Positions 44,425-54,029 of a DNA stretch of 64,000 nt are shown here, one piece after another. Under the pieces are notes generated by a model. That model had not been told where the DNA came from, made no database searches, and saw only the letters and a program-made list of their open reading frames with translations. The stretch spans positions 1 through 64,000 of the forward strand of contig JAMLHE010000009.1 in assembly GCA_023957315.1 (NCBI GenBank), read 5' to 3'. A program made the translations under genes and the position numbers. Origin of the DNA: Candidatus Kapaibacterium sp. Its GTDB lineage: Bacteria; Bacteroidota; Ignavibacteria; Kapaibacteriales; UBA2268. Numbering within the stretch: the first letter of the stretch is position 1; each line of letters begins with the position of its first letter.

Positions 44425-45384
44425 ATGAAAAGAATTGCATTAATGACAAGTGGTGGAGATGCGCCCGGAATGAATGCTCATATCAGAGCAGTAGTCAGAG
44501 CGGCACTTCATCACGGACTTGAAATTTACGGCGTTGAGAATGGCTTTACGGGGCTAATTGACGGCGATTTTATTAAGATGGACAGAAAAGCCACAGCAAA
44601 CATTATCTCACGCGGCGGGACAATCCTTCGGACAGCTCGTTGTAAAGAGTTCATGAACCCCGGTGGCAGAGCTGCTGCGGCTGCACGAATGAAAGAAAAT
44701 GGCATAGAAGGATTAATCGGTTGCGGCGGTGATGGCACTTTCAGAGGCTTGCACGCTTTATGGGAAGAACATAAAATCCAAGTGATAGGCACTCCGGGCA
44801 CCATTGACAATGACTTGTACGGCACATTCTATACAATCGGCTACGATACTGCCGTCAATACTGCTACAGAAGCTATTGACAGGATTCGTGATACAGCAGA
44901 TTCGCACGGCAGAGTGTTTTTGATTGAAGTTATGGGACGACATGCGGGTTTCATCGCTATGGACGTAGGTATTGCATGCGGTGCAGAATATATCGCAGTA
45001 CCGGAAACTGTAACAAACATGGATATGCTTTATCAGAGAATTTTGAAGCAAGGCAAAAAAAGACGCACTATCATTCTCGTTGGAGAAGGAGATGAAGAAG
45101 GCGGTGCAACAGAAATTGCCAAGAAATTGCATGATTTATACGATGTTGATACCAAGGTCACAATCTTAGGGCATATTCAACGTGGTGGCAGCCCGGGCGT
45201 TCGCGATAGAGTACTCGCAAGTCACCTTGGAGTAGCTGCTGTTGATGCAATTCTTGATGGCAAAACAGACATTATGATAGGTAGAATTCATAACGAAATT
45301 ACTTATACTCCACTCTTAGAAACATGGACTAAAGTTAAACCTTTGAAGTCATATTTCCACGAATTAGCCGATATTTTGGCATAA
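44425..45384 (+). CDS. pfkA: ATP-dependent 6-phosphofructokinase
   Basis: The 319-residue product has the usual bacterial PFK length. It shows MTSGGDAPGMNAHIRAVVR, GCGGDGTFRG and the catalytic block TPGTIDND. Gly after GGD and Gly before TIDND are the residues of ATP-dependent enzymes (PPi-dependent ones have Asp and Lys there). Substrate-site VMGRHAGFIA and ILGHIQRGGSPGVRDR are also present. It commits fructose-6-phosphate to glycolysis. nadK follows after 21 bp. Confidence 0.96.
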   Translation: MKRIALMTSGGDAPGMNAHIRAVVRAALHHGLEIYGVENGFTGLIDGDFIKMDRKATANIISRGGTILRTARCKEFMNPGGRAAAAARMKENGIEGLIGCGGDGTFRGLHALWEEHKIQVIGTPGTIDNDLYGTFYTIGYDTAVNTATEAIDRIRDTADSHGRVFLIEVMGRHAGFIAMDVGIACGAEYIAVPETVTNMDMLYQRILKQGKKRRTIILVGEGDEEGGATEIAKKLHDLYDVDTKVTILGHIQRGGSPGVRDRVLASHLGVAAVDAILDGKTDIMIGRIHNEITYTPLLETWTKVKPLKSYFHELADILA

Positions 45385-45405
45385 AAATTATATGAAGTCG
45401 AGCAA

Positions 45406-46284
45406 ATGAAAAGAATCGCCATTTATGCAAATAAAGACAAGCCCGAGGCAAAATTTTTTGCTCGTAAGGCTGTTGATTTAATCATCAATAGTGGTGCTGA
45501 TTGTATCGTCAGAAATGAACTTTATACAACGCTTGACCCCGATGTCAAGTCCAAAGTAAAGTTGCATGACATCAGCGAATATGAAAAACACGCTGACATG
45601 ATAATTTCTTTCGGCGGCGATGGTACGTTACTAACGATTGCCAGATTACTGTTGAATGCAAATATCCCCATCATGGGTTTCAATGTTGGTAAATTGGGCT
45701 TCTTAGCCGAATATTCAGTCGAAGATTTAGAAAAGTCAATAAAGGATTTGTTAGACGGCAACTATAGAGTAGTTGACCGCTCTGTGCTCGAAACTTCAAT
45801 TGGTGGAAAGATTTTTTACGCTATCAATGATTTTGTGATTGAAAAGAAAGACACATCAAAAATGATTACTGCAAGAGTCTTTTCCGACGAACACTATGTC
45901 GGCGACTATCGTGCTGATGGCATTATCATCACTACGCCAACCGGTTCGACCGCTTATTCATTGTCTTGTTCAGGACCAATTATCGCACCATCGGCAAAAG
46001 TGATTTGCGTTACACCGATTTCACCGCATACTTTGACATTACGCCCATTGGTAATTCCCGATAATAACTGTATTACCTGCAATATTACCGAAGCCGGTGG
46101 TGGAGCAATCCTTGTGGCGGATGGCGAAACAGTTACGACGCTTGATGTCAATGACAATGTCAAAATTTCTTTATCCGAATCACGCGTGAAATTAATCAAA
46201 CCACACGACAGCTCATATTATGATGTCTTACGCACTAAGATGCTTTGGGCAGCTAATACTTTAAATACAACAAAAATTACGTAA
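45406..46284 (+). CDS. nadK: NAD kinase
   Basis: The 292-residue product has the ATP/NAD loop FGGDGTLLTIARLL, NVGKLGFLAEYS, and the conserved TTPTGSTAYSLSCSGPIIAP and CVTPISPHTLTLRPLVIPD blocks. It phosphorylates NAD to NADP. The gene lies 21 bp after pfkA and 4 bp before lgt, in one probable transcript. Confidence 0.95.
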   Translation: MKRIAIYANKDKPEAKFFARKAVDLIINSGADCIVRNELYTTLDPDVKSKVKLHDISEYEKHADMIISFGGDGTLLTIARLLLNANIPIMGFNVGKLGFLAEYSVEDLEKSIKDLLDGNYRVVDRSVLETSIGGKIFYAINDFVIEKKDTSKMITARVFSDEHYVGDYRADGIIITTPTGSTAYSLSCSGPIIAPSAKVICVTPISPHTLTLRPLVIPDNNCITCNITEAGGGAILVADGETVTTLDVNDNVKISLSESRVKLIKPHDSSYYDVLRTKMLWAANTLNTTKIT

Positions 46285-46288
46285 ATTA

Positions 46289-47077
46289 ATGATGAATGTT
46301 TTAGCGTATATTGACTGGAGTATATCTCCCGAGATTTTTTCCTTAGGTCCGATTGCACCCAGATGGTACGGTTTCTTATTTGCAATGGGATTTGTCGTTG
46401 GCTATTTCATAATGGCAAGAATTTTCAAAATCGAACACAAAACTCAAAAAGACCTCGATGCCTTGTCTATAACGATGATTTTATCAACTGTCATTGGTGC
46501 TCGGTTGGGGCATTGCTTGTTCTACGAGCCTGAAATTTACCTCGCCGACCCCATTAAAATTTTATATATTTGGCAGGGCGGATTGGCAAGCCATGGTGCG
46601 GCTGTGGGTATAGTGTTTGCTCTGTGGCTATATGCTCGAAAACGAGTGGACATAGATACGATGTGGATTTTAGATAGAATCGTAATCGTCATCGCTTTGG
46701 CAGGGTTTTTTATTCGAATGGGCAACTTTTTCAATTCCGAAATACTCGGTTTGCCCGCTGATGTGCCTTGGGCTATAATTTTCAGCAATATTGATAACAT
46801 CCCGCGACATCCCGTCCAACTTTATGAAGCATTTTCGTATCTCGCAATTTTTGTTTTCTTATATGCTCTGTACAACAAGTACAAACAAAATACTCCCAAA
46901 GGTTTATTATTTGGTGTATTTTTGACTACGATTTTCGGCTCACGCTTCTTTTTAGAATATTTCAAAACTGCTCAAGCAGCCTTCGAAACAGATGATTCAT
47001 TCAAGATGGGACAGCTTTTGAGCATACCTTTAGTATTGATTGGATTGTATTTTATTATCAGATCGCAAAAAAAATAA
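46289..47077 (+). CDS. lgt: Prolipoprotein diacylglyceryl transferase
   Basis: The 262-residue product has about seven TM helices. Family blocks are GPIAPRWYGFLFAMGFVVGY, IWQGGLASHGAAVG (HG motif), RMGNFFNSEILGLPAD and PRHPVQLYEAFSYLAIF. It transfers diacylglycerol from phosphatidylglycerol to the lipobox Cys of prolipoproteins in the inner membrane. It is the enzyme needed by the several lipoproteins in this window. Confidence 0.95.
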   Translation: MMNVLAYIDWSISPEIFSLGPIAPRWYGFLFAMGFVVGYFIMARIFKIEHKTQKDLDALSITMILSTVIGARLGHCLFYEPEIYLADPIKILYIWQGGLASHGAAVGIVFALWLYARKRVDIDTMWILDRIVIVIALAGFFIRMGNFFNSEILGLPADVPWAIIFSNIDNIPRHPVQLYEAFSYLAIFVFLYALYNKYKQNTPKGLLFGVFLTTIFGSRFFLEYFKTAQAAFETDDSFKMGQLLSIPLVLIGLYFIIRSQKK

Positions 47078-47123
47078 AATATTTCTGGAACATTTTGCCT
47101 TTTCATGTGTCATTATATATAGG

Positions 47124-47147
47124 AATACGATATTTTTTCGTATTTTT
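47124..47147 (+). terminator. Terminator-like hairpin after lgt
   Basis: A 7-bp stem (AATACGA with TCGTATT), a 7-nt loop and a T run lie 47 bp past lgt. The stem is AT-rich, so the call is moderate. Confidence 0.5.
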
Positions 47148-47185
47148 AATTAATTGTGAGCTAAATGACGATTTTGGAAAGAATT

Positions 47186-50100
47186 ATGAAGCGATTATTT
47201 ACACTTTTGATTATTTTCTGCACTTTCAACTCAGTCTTTTCACAGACTGATGATGAACTTTTGCAGTCATTGCCCGAATTTGTCAAAGGCAGTAACTATG
47301 GTACTGAGTTTTGGCTGACAATTCCTCCGGGTTTGACAGATAATTCAACTACGGGCGATTTTGTCAAATTATTCGTTGCATCGCCTTGGGACAGCAAAAT
47401 TACTGTAACTGTCGCCGGCAAAGGCTTTACTCGCAATATCAACTTAGCAGCTAACACTCCCGATGTCATTTCCATTTTACCCGAAATTGCCCAAGCTTAT
47501 TTAAAAACTGCATTTGACCCTGTAGTCGAAAGCAATATTTTCCGAAATAGTGCAATCAAAGTGGTTTCTGATAATCCGATTACACTTTTTGTTGTGGTAC
47601 GATATAAGCAATCTTCAGAAGGTTGTTTGGCATTGCCCGTCTCAGCTTTAGGCACAGAATACCAAATAGCATCATACGGTGATGCTTCGCAATATTATCC
47701 GACATATAATTCTTTCCCATCTCTCGCCGGTATCGTAGCACCTTTCGACGGAACGGAAGTTACATTTGAAATGGGTGGAACGGCATCTTCATCAACATCT
47801 GATGGGCTTACACCAGGCGAAAAAGTCACGAAAACATTAAACAGCGGCGACGTATGGCTATTTTCATCTATGGGTCGCAATAGTGACCTGAGCGGTAGCA
47901 AAGTCTCGTCCAATTTGCCTGTTTCAGTCCTTACAGCAAACCAATGCTCAAATGTACCGATGGAAAATAAGCAATGTGGTTACATTTTGGAACAAATGCT
48001 GCCTACAAAATTTTGGTCAACCAATTACATGATTTCAAAATTCCCGGGGCGAAAGTATAGTCCTTTGCTGCGGGTGTTTGCATCGCAAAACAACACAAAT
48101 ATCAACATAAACGGAATTCCTGCGGCAACGATTAATACAGCAGGTGGTATTTTGGGCGAAGGATTTATCGAGATTCGCCCCGATAGCGATTTCAAAACCG
48201 GAAAAGGCGATAACCTTAAATCCGACAAACCAACTATGGTCATCATGTACAATACCGGTGTCGTCGAGGACGGTTTGCCATTGCCTTCGGGTGCTCCATT
48301 TATGTCAATATTGGGTGCTGATGTTCATTCTCAAAGCAATGTGCGTTTCATTTTGCCCGGATTGCCAAACGATTCAAAATTCAATTCCAATTATTTGACC
48401 TTAGTTACCGAAACCAATGTTGAGTCTGAAATTCCGGACGATATTTACGTAGGGCATTACGACGGAACCCAATTCCAAAAATCGAAAATCAAGGATATGA
48501 ATCCCCTTATTACGGGCGATTTCTATTCCGATGGCGAAAAAGACAAGATGCAAATTACGGTGAAGTTGCCTGATTATGGCACTTTTGATGTCAGTTCCGA
48601 TGAACATAAATTTATGGCTTATTTGATTGGCAATAACGAAAAAGAATCATACGGCTATCCCGCAGGGCTCAAACTTGCGTCAGGATTGCACCCCGAAGAC
48701 ACTCTTGCACCCGAGGTTACGTGGAGCATAGATTGCATGGGTATCATTAGCGGCAAGACTACAGATTTGCCAAAAGATGCCTCAGTGAGGTCTAATCTTG
48801 CAGGTGTAATATATTATTCCAATAAGTCTGAAAATATTATTAAAGATGAATTTGACAAAATTATTCCCGGCAAAACATCGGAAATGAATTGGAAATTGAG
48901 AGTGCAAGATATTAATGATGATGCTATCGCAGTACTTAGTTTCTGGGACCAATCTCTGAATACTCGCGATGTTGTCATCAGATATACTGCTCCAAAAATT
49001 GCAGCCAAACCGGCTCATGAATTTTTTGGCTCGATGAAGCAATATGAAACAAGCCGCAGAACAATTAGTATAAAAAATAATTCTGATTCTGCTTTCGCGC
49101 TCAAAGACATTAGACTTAAATCCGGTACAATGGGATTTGAAATCACGAATAAACCCGATATGCCCACAGATATTCAATCAAAGCAAGAGCTTGAAGTAGA
49201 AGTCTTATTTACAGCATCAGGGAATGGTGTTTTTATAGATTCAGTCGGATATGTTGGCGATTGCGGTGCTGTATATTTGGCTCATATCGAAGCAGTCGTG
49301 GGTAATCCCGTTATCGAAGTGCCGGATGTTTCTTTTGGCGATGTAACTATGGGTAAAAGCAAGACAATTACGGCGGTAATCAATAATACAGGTGTTTCGG
49401 ATTTGCAAGTTTTTGGTTTTACTGAACCCGTCAACGATGTTTTTGAAGTGGAAATCGAACATGATTTCTCGAAATCTCCGCTAATTATTGCTCCAAATCA
49501 GCATTATTCCTTCAAGATTCATTTTACTCCAATTGCTGAAGCTACTTACAGTGATGAAATAATTTTCTCGAGTGATGCCACAACTAAAGATAGTGTTTGC
49601 AGGATAATCAACTCAAGAGGCGTGAAGCCCGGTTTGGTAGCCGAATCTTTCGATTGGAACAAACGTCGCATACACAGATTCGATTTCCCGGCAGGTCCTT
49701 ACGCAGTCGATAATGAATCAGGTGGTTTAAGTATCCGTAATACCGGCGACGCTCCGATTACAATTCGCCAAGTTGAGCAAATTGATGAACTAAATGGTGA
49801 ATCATTTGAGTTTAACCGCCTGCAATTCAACAATTTGACAATTAATGCAGGCTCCGAACATGTATTTGATGTCAGATTCCGCCCCGAAACATTAGGCAAT
49901 CATAAGCTGACATTAATTTTTACCGACTCTTTTGGCAATCAAACTAAGTCAGAATTAGCGGGATTCGGTGTAGCTCCCAAAATTCGCAATACGATTTTGG
50001 ATTTTGACACTGTTCCGGTCAGAAGCTATTCTACACCTAAGAAAATCAAATTGAAAGTTGAAAATTTGGGCTATTCCGAATGGGAATTTGCAGATACTTT

Positions 50101-51397
50101 GATGATTTACGATTTTCAATTCGACAGCGATGAAATTTCAACGATTAAAAATGAATACGGTTCGCAAGGTTTCAATATTGATATGGATATAGTTCCAATT
50201 CCGACAAAGTTAGCTCCGGGTGAATTTATATTGATTGATGTTTATTTCGTACCCGAAAACGAAGGCTCGTACAGCTCTGAAATTATAGTGGTGGGCGATG
50301 CCTTAGAGCAAGGCAAAATCACTCTTTTGGGATATGGATTAAGTAAAGAAATTAGCGTGCAGGGCGGCTCGGGCAAGGCATGTTCAAATTCGTCAGATGT
50401 AATTATCAGTACTGTACGCAATAATGGCACCCAAGACGTTCAAATTGCTCCACTCCGCTTCAAAGAAGCCGTTCCGGAATTTACTTTTGCGAATGCAACA
50501 GATGTCGAAGGGTTCAATTTGTCGCCCGGTCAAATGCGTTCTGTAGAAGTTTTATATACTCCAACCACGAATTCCAATTCAGTTGCTGAAATTATTTATG
50601 CTGATTTGAATGATTTGACAAATGCGAAATCTGCCAAATTATTTGGCGAAGTGATACTTTATACCGCCAATATAAAAATTTCACCGATTGAGCAATCTGT
50701 GGATATCGGTTCAGAATTTACAGTAAAAGCTAATTTCAATTCAAACATTGATTTTGAAAAAGCAGATTTGAACGAATTCATTGTCAGTATCAAATATGAC
50801 GCTCAAATTCTGAAACCGACTGAAAATTTCATCGTTCCTTCGGATTTATTGAAGGGGAGATTTGAAATTCAAGCGGTCCCGGGTGCTTCAAGCCCGGGAC
50901 TATACCAATTTAAAGTGCGTTCTTTGGGTGCATATTCATTGACAGGTGCTGGTGAATTATTCGAAATGTCCTTTGATGCCTATTATCCAAATAGTTTAAT
51001 GAAATATTCACTAATCGAAATCGAAGCGACACCTGTAAATAATTATTGTGCAGAATTGGCACCAACTCCTGCCAAAATCAATATCAAACCGGTTTGTGCC
51101 GATGATTTGAGACAATTTGAAATGTCCGACCTGAGATATAAATTCTCAAGCGTCAGTCCAAATCCCGTTACAAACAGTACTATGGTTTTGAATTTTACCT
51201 TGGCAATTGATGCCCATACAACAATTAAACTGACAAATTCATTGGGCAAAGTAATTGAAACGACACTTGACAGCCATTTATCGAAAGGTGATTACGAACT
51301 GAATATCAATCTAAATGACATCAGTTCGGGTGTTTACTTTATCGAAATTCAATCAGGACCATACTCGGAAACGCAACAAATTATGATTGCGAAGTAA
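47186..51397 (+). CDS. Large secreted protein: IgGFc-binding-like N-domain, ASH-type repeats, T9SS sorting domain
   Basis: The product is about 1,403 residues from the ATG at 47186, chosen over 47165 because it starts the signal peptide MKRLFTLLIIFCTFNSVFS. Residues about 25-330 resemble the IgGFc-binding N-domain (GTEFWLTIPPG, VFVVVRYKQSSEGCLALPVSALGTEY-type block). The middle has several beta-sandwich units of the choice-of-anchor-D/ASH type (VPDVSFGDVTMGKSKTITAVINNTG, RNTILDFDTVPVRSYSTPKK). A cohesin-like unit follows, then a type A T9SS domain (SVSPNPVTNSTMVLNF, NSLGKVIETT, ISSGVYFIEIQSG). It is probably a cell-surface adhesin or structural protein. Confidence 0.85.
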   Translation: MKRLFTLLIIFCTFNSVFSQTDDELLQSLPEFVKGSNYGTEFWLTIPPGLTDNSTTGDFVKLFVASPWDSKITVTVAGKGFTRNINLAANTPDVISILPEIAQAYLKTAFDPVVESNIFRNSAIKVVSDNPITLFVVVRYKQSSEGCLALPVSALGTEYQIASYGDASQYYPTYNSFPSLAGIVAPFDGTEVTFEMGGTASSSTSDGLTPGEKVTKTLNSGDVWLFSSMGRNSDLSGSKVSSNLPVSVLTANQCSNVPMENKQCGYILEQMLPTKFWSTNYMISKFPGRKYSPLLRVFASQNNTNININGIPAATINTAGGILGEGFIEIRPDSDFKTGKGDNLKSDKPTMVIMYNTGVVEDGLPLPSGAPFMSILGADVHSQSNVRFILPGLPNDSKFNSNYLTLVTETNVESEIPDDIYVGHYDGTQFQKSKIKDMNPLITGDFYSDGEKDKMQITVKLPDYGTFDVSSDEHKFMAYLIGNNEKESYGYPAGLKLASGLHPEDTLAPEVTWSIDCMGIISGKTTDLPKDASVRSNLAGVIYYSNKSENIIKDEFDKIIPGKTSEMNWKLRVQDINDDAIAVLSFWDQSLNTRDVVIRYTAPKIAAKPAHEFFGSMKQYETSRRTISIKNNSDSAFALKDIRLKSGTMGFEITNKPDMPTDIQSKQELEVEVLFTASGNGVFIDSVGYVGDCGAVYLAHIEAVVGNPVIEVPDVSFGDVTMGKSKTITAVINNTGVSDLQVFGFTEPVNDVFEVEIEHDFSKSPLIIAPNQHYSFKIHFTPIAEATYSDEIIFSSDATTKDSVCRIINSRGVKPGLVAESFDWNKRRIHRFDFPAGPYAVDNESGGLSIRNTGDAPITIRQVEQIDELNGESFEFNRLQFNNLTINAGSEHVFDVRFRPETLGNHKLTLIFTDSFGNQTKSELAGFGVAPKIRNTILDFDTVPVRSYSTPKKIKLKVENLGYSEWEFADTLMIYDFQFDSDEISTIKNEYGSQGFNIDMDIVPIPTKLAPGEFILIDVYFVPENEGSYSSEIIVVGDALEQGKITLLGYGLSKEISVQGGSGKACSNSSDVIISTVRNNGTQDVQIAPLRFKEAVPEFTFANATDVEGFNLSPGQMRSVEVLYTPTTNSNSVAEIIYADLNDLTNAKSAKLFGEVILYTANIKISPIEQSVDIGSEFTVKANFNSNIDFEKADLNEFIVSIKYDAQILKPTENFIVPSDLLKGRFEIQAVPGASSPGLYQFKVRSLGAYSLTGAGELFEMSFDAYYPNSLMKYSLIEIEATPVNNYCAELAPTPAKINIKPVCADDLRQFEMSDLRYKFSSVSPNPVTNSTMVLNFTLAIDAHTTIKLTNSLGKVIETTLDSHLSKGDYELNINLNDISSGVYFIEIQSGPYSETQQIMIAK

Positions 51398-52399
51398 TTA
51401 GCTTAGTTTAACTTCTTGGTTCGTTTGTGCCGACAAATACATTGCATCAATAATTCTCATAGTTTGAACAGCTTCGGAGACAGTTGAAATTATTGGTCCA
51501 AATCCCAAAATCGAATTTACAAAATGTTTGATTTCGCTTTCAAATGATTTTCTATGAATAGTGATATTTGAGAGTGTCTCGGCATTGCCAATCGGCTCGA
51601 AAACATCGCCATTGCTCTTGAACAATCTCAAAGGATTAATTTTTGCGGCACCTTGACTCCCGTAAACGTTAAATGCGAAATTGCTTCGACTACTAAAGAG
51701 TGACCAACTGATTTCCAACGTTGCGATGCTCTGATTTTTAAATCTGACATTAGCAATGCAAACGTCCTCGACTGTTTTTGTTTTGTGTTTGAACATCGAA
51801 GCATTAACAGCCTCGACTTCAGGAAATCCCGTAATCCAAAGCAAGGAATCAATCAACGATATACCCAAATCAACCAAAACTCCACCTCCGGATTTTTCGA
51901 TTTGATGTCTCCATTCCGAGCCTCGTTTTTGTTGCAACCAACTACCTTGTACATAGAATACTTCGCCAATTTCGCCCATTTGGACATAGTTTTTGAGCAT
52001 TTTAGCATCATAACGGAATCGTTGATTTGTACCAATCATAACTTTGCATTTCGAGCCCACGAGAGCCTCTTCAATCATTTTGGCTTCTTCGTAATTGCGG
52101 GCAATCGGCTTTTCGATTAGAGCATTTTTTTTGGCTGCAATCGCAGCTAATGCAATATCGCAGTGAGCATCAGTAGATGTGCAAATATCAACGGCATCTA
52201 ATTCATCTATTGCGAGAATTTCTCCCAAAGTTTCGCATACATAAGGTATTTCATATTTTTCAGCAATTAGTTTAGCCTTTGTGATATTTTTGTCGTGAAT
52301 GGCAATAACTTTTACATTTGGCAAGCGGTGCAGTATCGGCAAGTGGAAATTTTGTGCGATTTCCCCTGAACCAATTAATCCAATTTTAACTTCTGTCAT
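51398..52399 (-). CDS. Gfo/Idh/MocA-family oxidoreductase
   Basis: The 333-residue product has an N-terminal Rossmann fold with IGLIGSGEIAQNFHLPIL, the EKPIARNYEEA motif (active-site Lys-Pro), and a C-terminal GFO/IDH/MocA-C domain (RGSEWRHQIEKSGGGVLVDLGISLIDSLLW). Such enzymes oxidise or reduce sugars and related compounds using NAD(P). The substrate is unknown. The stop is adjacent to the stop of the large T9SS gene. Confidence 0.88.
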   Translation of the reverse strand: MTEVKIGLIGSGEIAQNFHLPILHRLPNVKVIAIHDKNITKAKLIAEKYEIPYVCETLGEILAIDELDAVDICTSTDAHCDIALAAIAAKKNALIEKPIARNYEEAKMIEEALVGSKCKVMIGTNQRFRYDAKMLKNYVQMGEIGEVFYVQGSWLQQKRGSEWRHQIEKSGGGVLVDLGISLIDSLLWITGFPEVEAVNASMFKHKTKTVEDVCIANVRFKNQSIATLEISWSLFSSRSNFAFNVYGSQGAAKINPLRLFKSNGDVFEPIGNAETLSNITIHRKSFESEIKHFVNSILGFGPIISTVSEAVQTMRIIDAMYLSAQTNQEVKLS

Positions 52400-52509
52400 C
52401 TTCTTTTCCGAATAATCAAATTATTTACAAATATCGTGAAATTCCGCATGATAAGCAATACGAATTTATGTTTAGTTAAAAATATTTTTCAAAAAAGCCA
52501 CTTTTACTA

Positions 52510-53556
52510 TCATATTCGGAGTAATTGAGCGATATTTGTGACAACGTGTGCGGGTAAAATTGATTTCATACAATTGAAATGACCCTTTGGACATGAACTC
52601 CTGCCAATATGCGAACATGGACGGCAATCTAATTCGCTTTCAATCACAACACTTGGAGTTCGATAAGGAACAAATCCCAAATCTTTTACAGAAGAGCCGA
52701 ATATCGCTACAACAGGCGTTTGCATGGCTGCAGCAATGTGCATCATTCCTGTGTCGTTAGTCAGAAGCAAATCACTCTCGCGAACGATTGTGGCGCTTTG
52801 CACAAGGTCTAATTTTCCGGCATGATTGGAAATTGCGCCCTGCTTGAAATTTTCTTCGATATATTGGCACAATTCGATGTCGGAATCGCCACCAACCAAT
52901 GAAATTTCGGCGTTGAATTTTTTATTCAGCATTTGAGCTGCCATAAGAAAATTTTCCGGTAGCCAGCGTTTCGTGAAGTATGTCGCTCCGGGTGCAATCG
53001 TAATTTTCGGCGTATCCGAAACTGCTTGCTGACGTTCATGTGGTAAGTATTTCCCTGCGGCTTTGTCGCTTTCGAGCCAAAACTCCAATCCTAATCCATC
53101 ATCATTAAGTTTAAGCACTTTTGAGGCTGTATCAAAATAAAGCTGCGGAATACTCAAATGATTTCCACTAATATTCTTTTGAAATGTGGTCAGTGCAAGT
53201 TTGAAAATTCTATTTTTGGAGACTGATACTTTTTTTGCCTTCAGGAAAAATTTGATAAGCGAGGTTCGCAAATTATTATGCAAATCTATCACAAAATCAT
53301 TTTCGGTCATTTCGGGGTTTAATTGTCTTCCAAAATTGATAGTCTCTGCGACATTCATTGACTTGTTATAAACGATTATTCCGTTCAAATGGCGATTATA
53401 TCTAAGTATCGAGCTATATTTATCATCGGTAATGTAATATAGCTCGTGTTCGGGAAGCGAATTCCGAATCATTCGGATTAGAGCCGTCGTAAGAATAATA
53501 TCGCCAATCGAACTCAATCTTATAAGAAATATTTTTGGATTACTCAATGATTTCAT
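52510..53556 (-). CDS. Family 9 glycosyltransferase (heptosyltransferase-like)
   Basis: The 348-residue GT-B protein shows KIFLIRLSSIGDIILTTALIRMIR at the start, the C-domain block ITIAPGATYFTKRWLPENF and the donor-site LTNDTGMMHIAAAMQTPVVAIFGSS. GT9 enzymes add heptose (or related sugars) from ADP-heptose to the LPS inner core. It is divergent from the STAS gene, with 53 bp between starts. Confidence 0.9.
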   Translation of the reverse strand: MKSLSNPKIFLIRLSSIGDIILTTALIRMIRNSLPEHELYYITDDKYSSILRYNRHLNGIIVYNKSMNVAETINFGRQLNPEMTENDFVIDLHNNLRTSLIKFFLKAKKVSVSKNRIFKLALTTFQKNISGNHLSIPQLYFDTASKVLKLNDDGLGLEFWLESDKAAGKYLPHERQQAVSDTPKITIAPGATYFTKRWLPENFLMAAQMLNKKFNAEISLVGGDSDIELCQYIEENFKQGAISNHAGKLDLVQSATIVRESDLLLTNDTGMMHIAAAMQTPVVAIFGSSVKDLGFVPYRTPSVVIESELDCRPCSHIGRSSCPKGHFNCMKSILPAHVVTNIAQLLRI

Positions 53557-53609
53557 ATATTGTATATATATTTTTTCCTAATTTTCTAAAACAAATTTAA
53601 GCATTTTTT

Positions 53610-53951
53610 ATGCATTATACAGTTGAATATAAAGATAACATTGTCATTCTTGACATGAAAAACAAATCAGTCGAATCTGATGTTTCAGCCGAACTCAAAG
53701 CAAAGTTGCTTGTATTGGCACAACCGGACATCGAAGCTCTCATCGTGAATATGTCAAACGTAGATGCGGTGGACAGTTCCGGGCTTGGCGCCTTGTTACT
53801 TGCTAACAGACAACTTCGCGAGCATGCAATTCCTGTTATTCTGGTAGGGGTGAAGGGATTTGTAAAAAGTTTGATGTCAATGACCAAGATAGATGAAGTT
53901 TTTGAGTTCTATCCGACAATCGACGAGGCTTTAGCAGCACTCGAACAATAG
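53610..53951 (+). CDS. STAS-domain protein (anti-anti-sigma factor-like)
   Basis: The 113-residue product is a single STAS domain. The central block SNVDAVDSSGLGALLLANRQL holds the Ser in DSSG that SpoIIAA-type antagonists have phosphorylated by an anti-sigma kinase. No kinase or sigma gene is adjacent, so the partner is unknown. It ends at a strong bidirectional terminator. Confidence 0.88.
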   Translation: MHYTVEYKDNIVILDMKNKSVESDVSAELKAKLLVLAQPDIEALIVNMSNVDAVDSSGLGALLLANRQLREHAIPVILVGVKGFVKSLMSMTKIDEVFEFYPTIDEALAALEQ

Positions 53952-53974
53952 CATTGTTGTGCGGTATTAAACGA

Positions 53975-54020
53975 AACACTCCGAATCGTCCATGAACTGA
54001 TTCGGAGTGTTTATTATTTT
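53975..54020. terminator. Bidirectional terminator between the STAS and DUF3298-like genes
   Basis: There is a 13-bp perfect stem (AACACTCCGAATC with GATTCGGAGTGTT) and an 11-nt loop, with T-rich sequence on the plus side. It sits between two convergent genes. Confidence 0.8.
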
Positions 54021-54029
54021 TTGTTTAGA

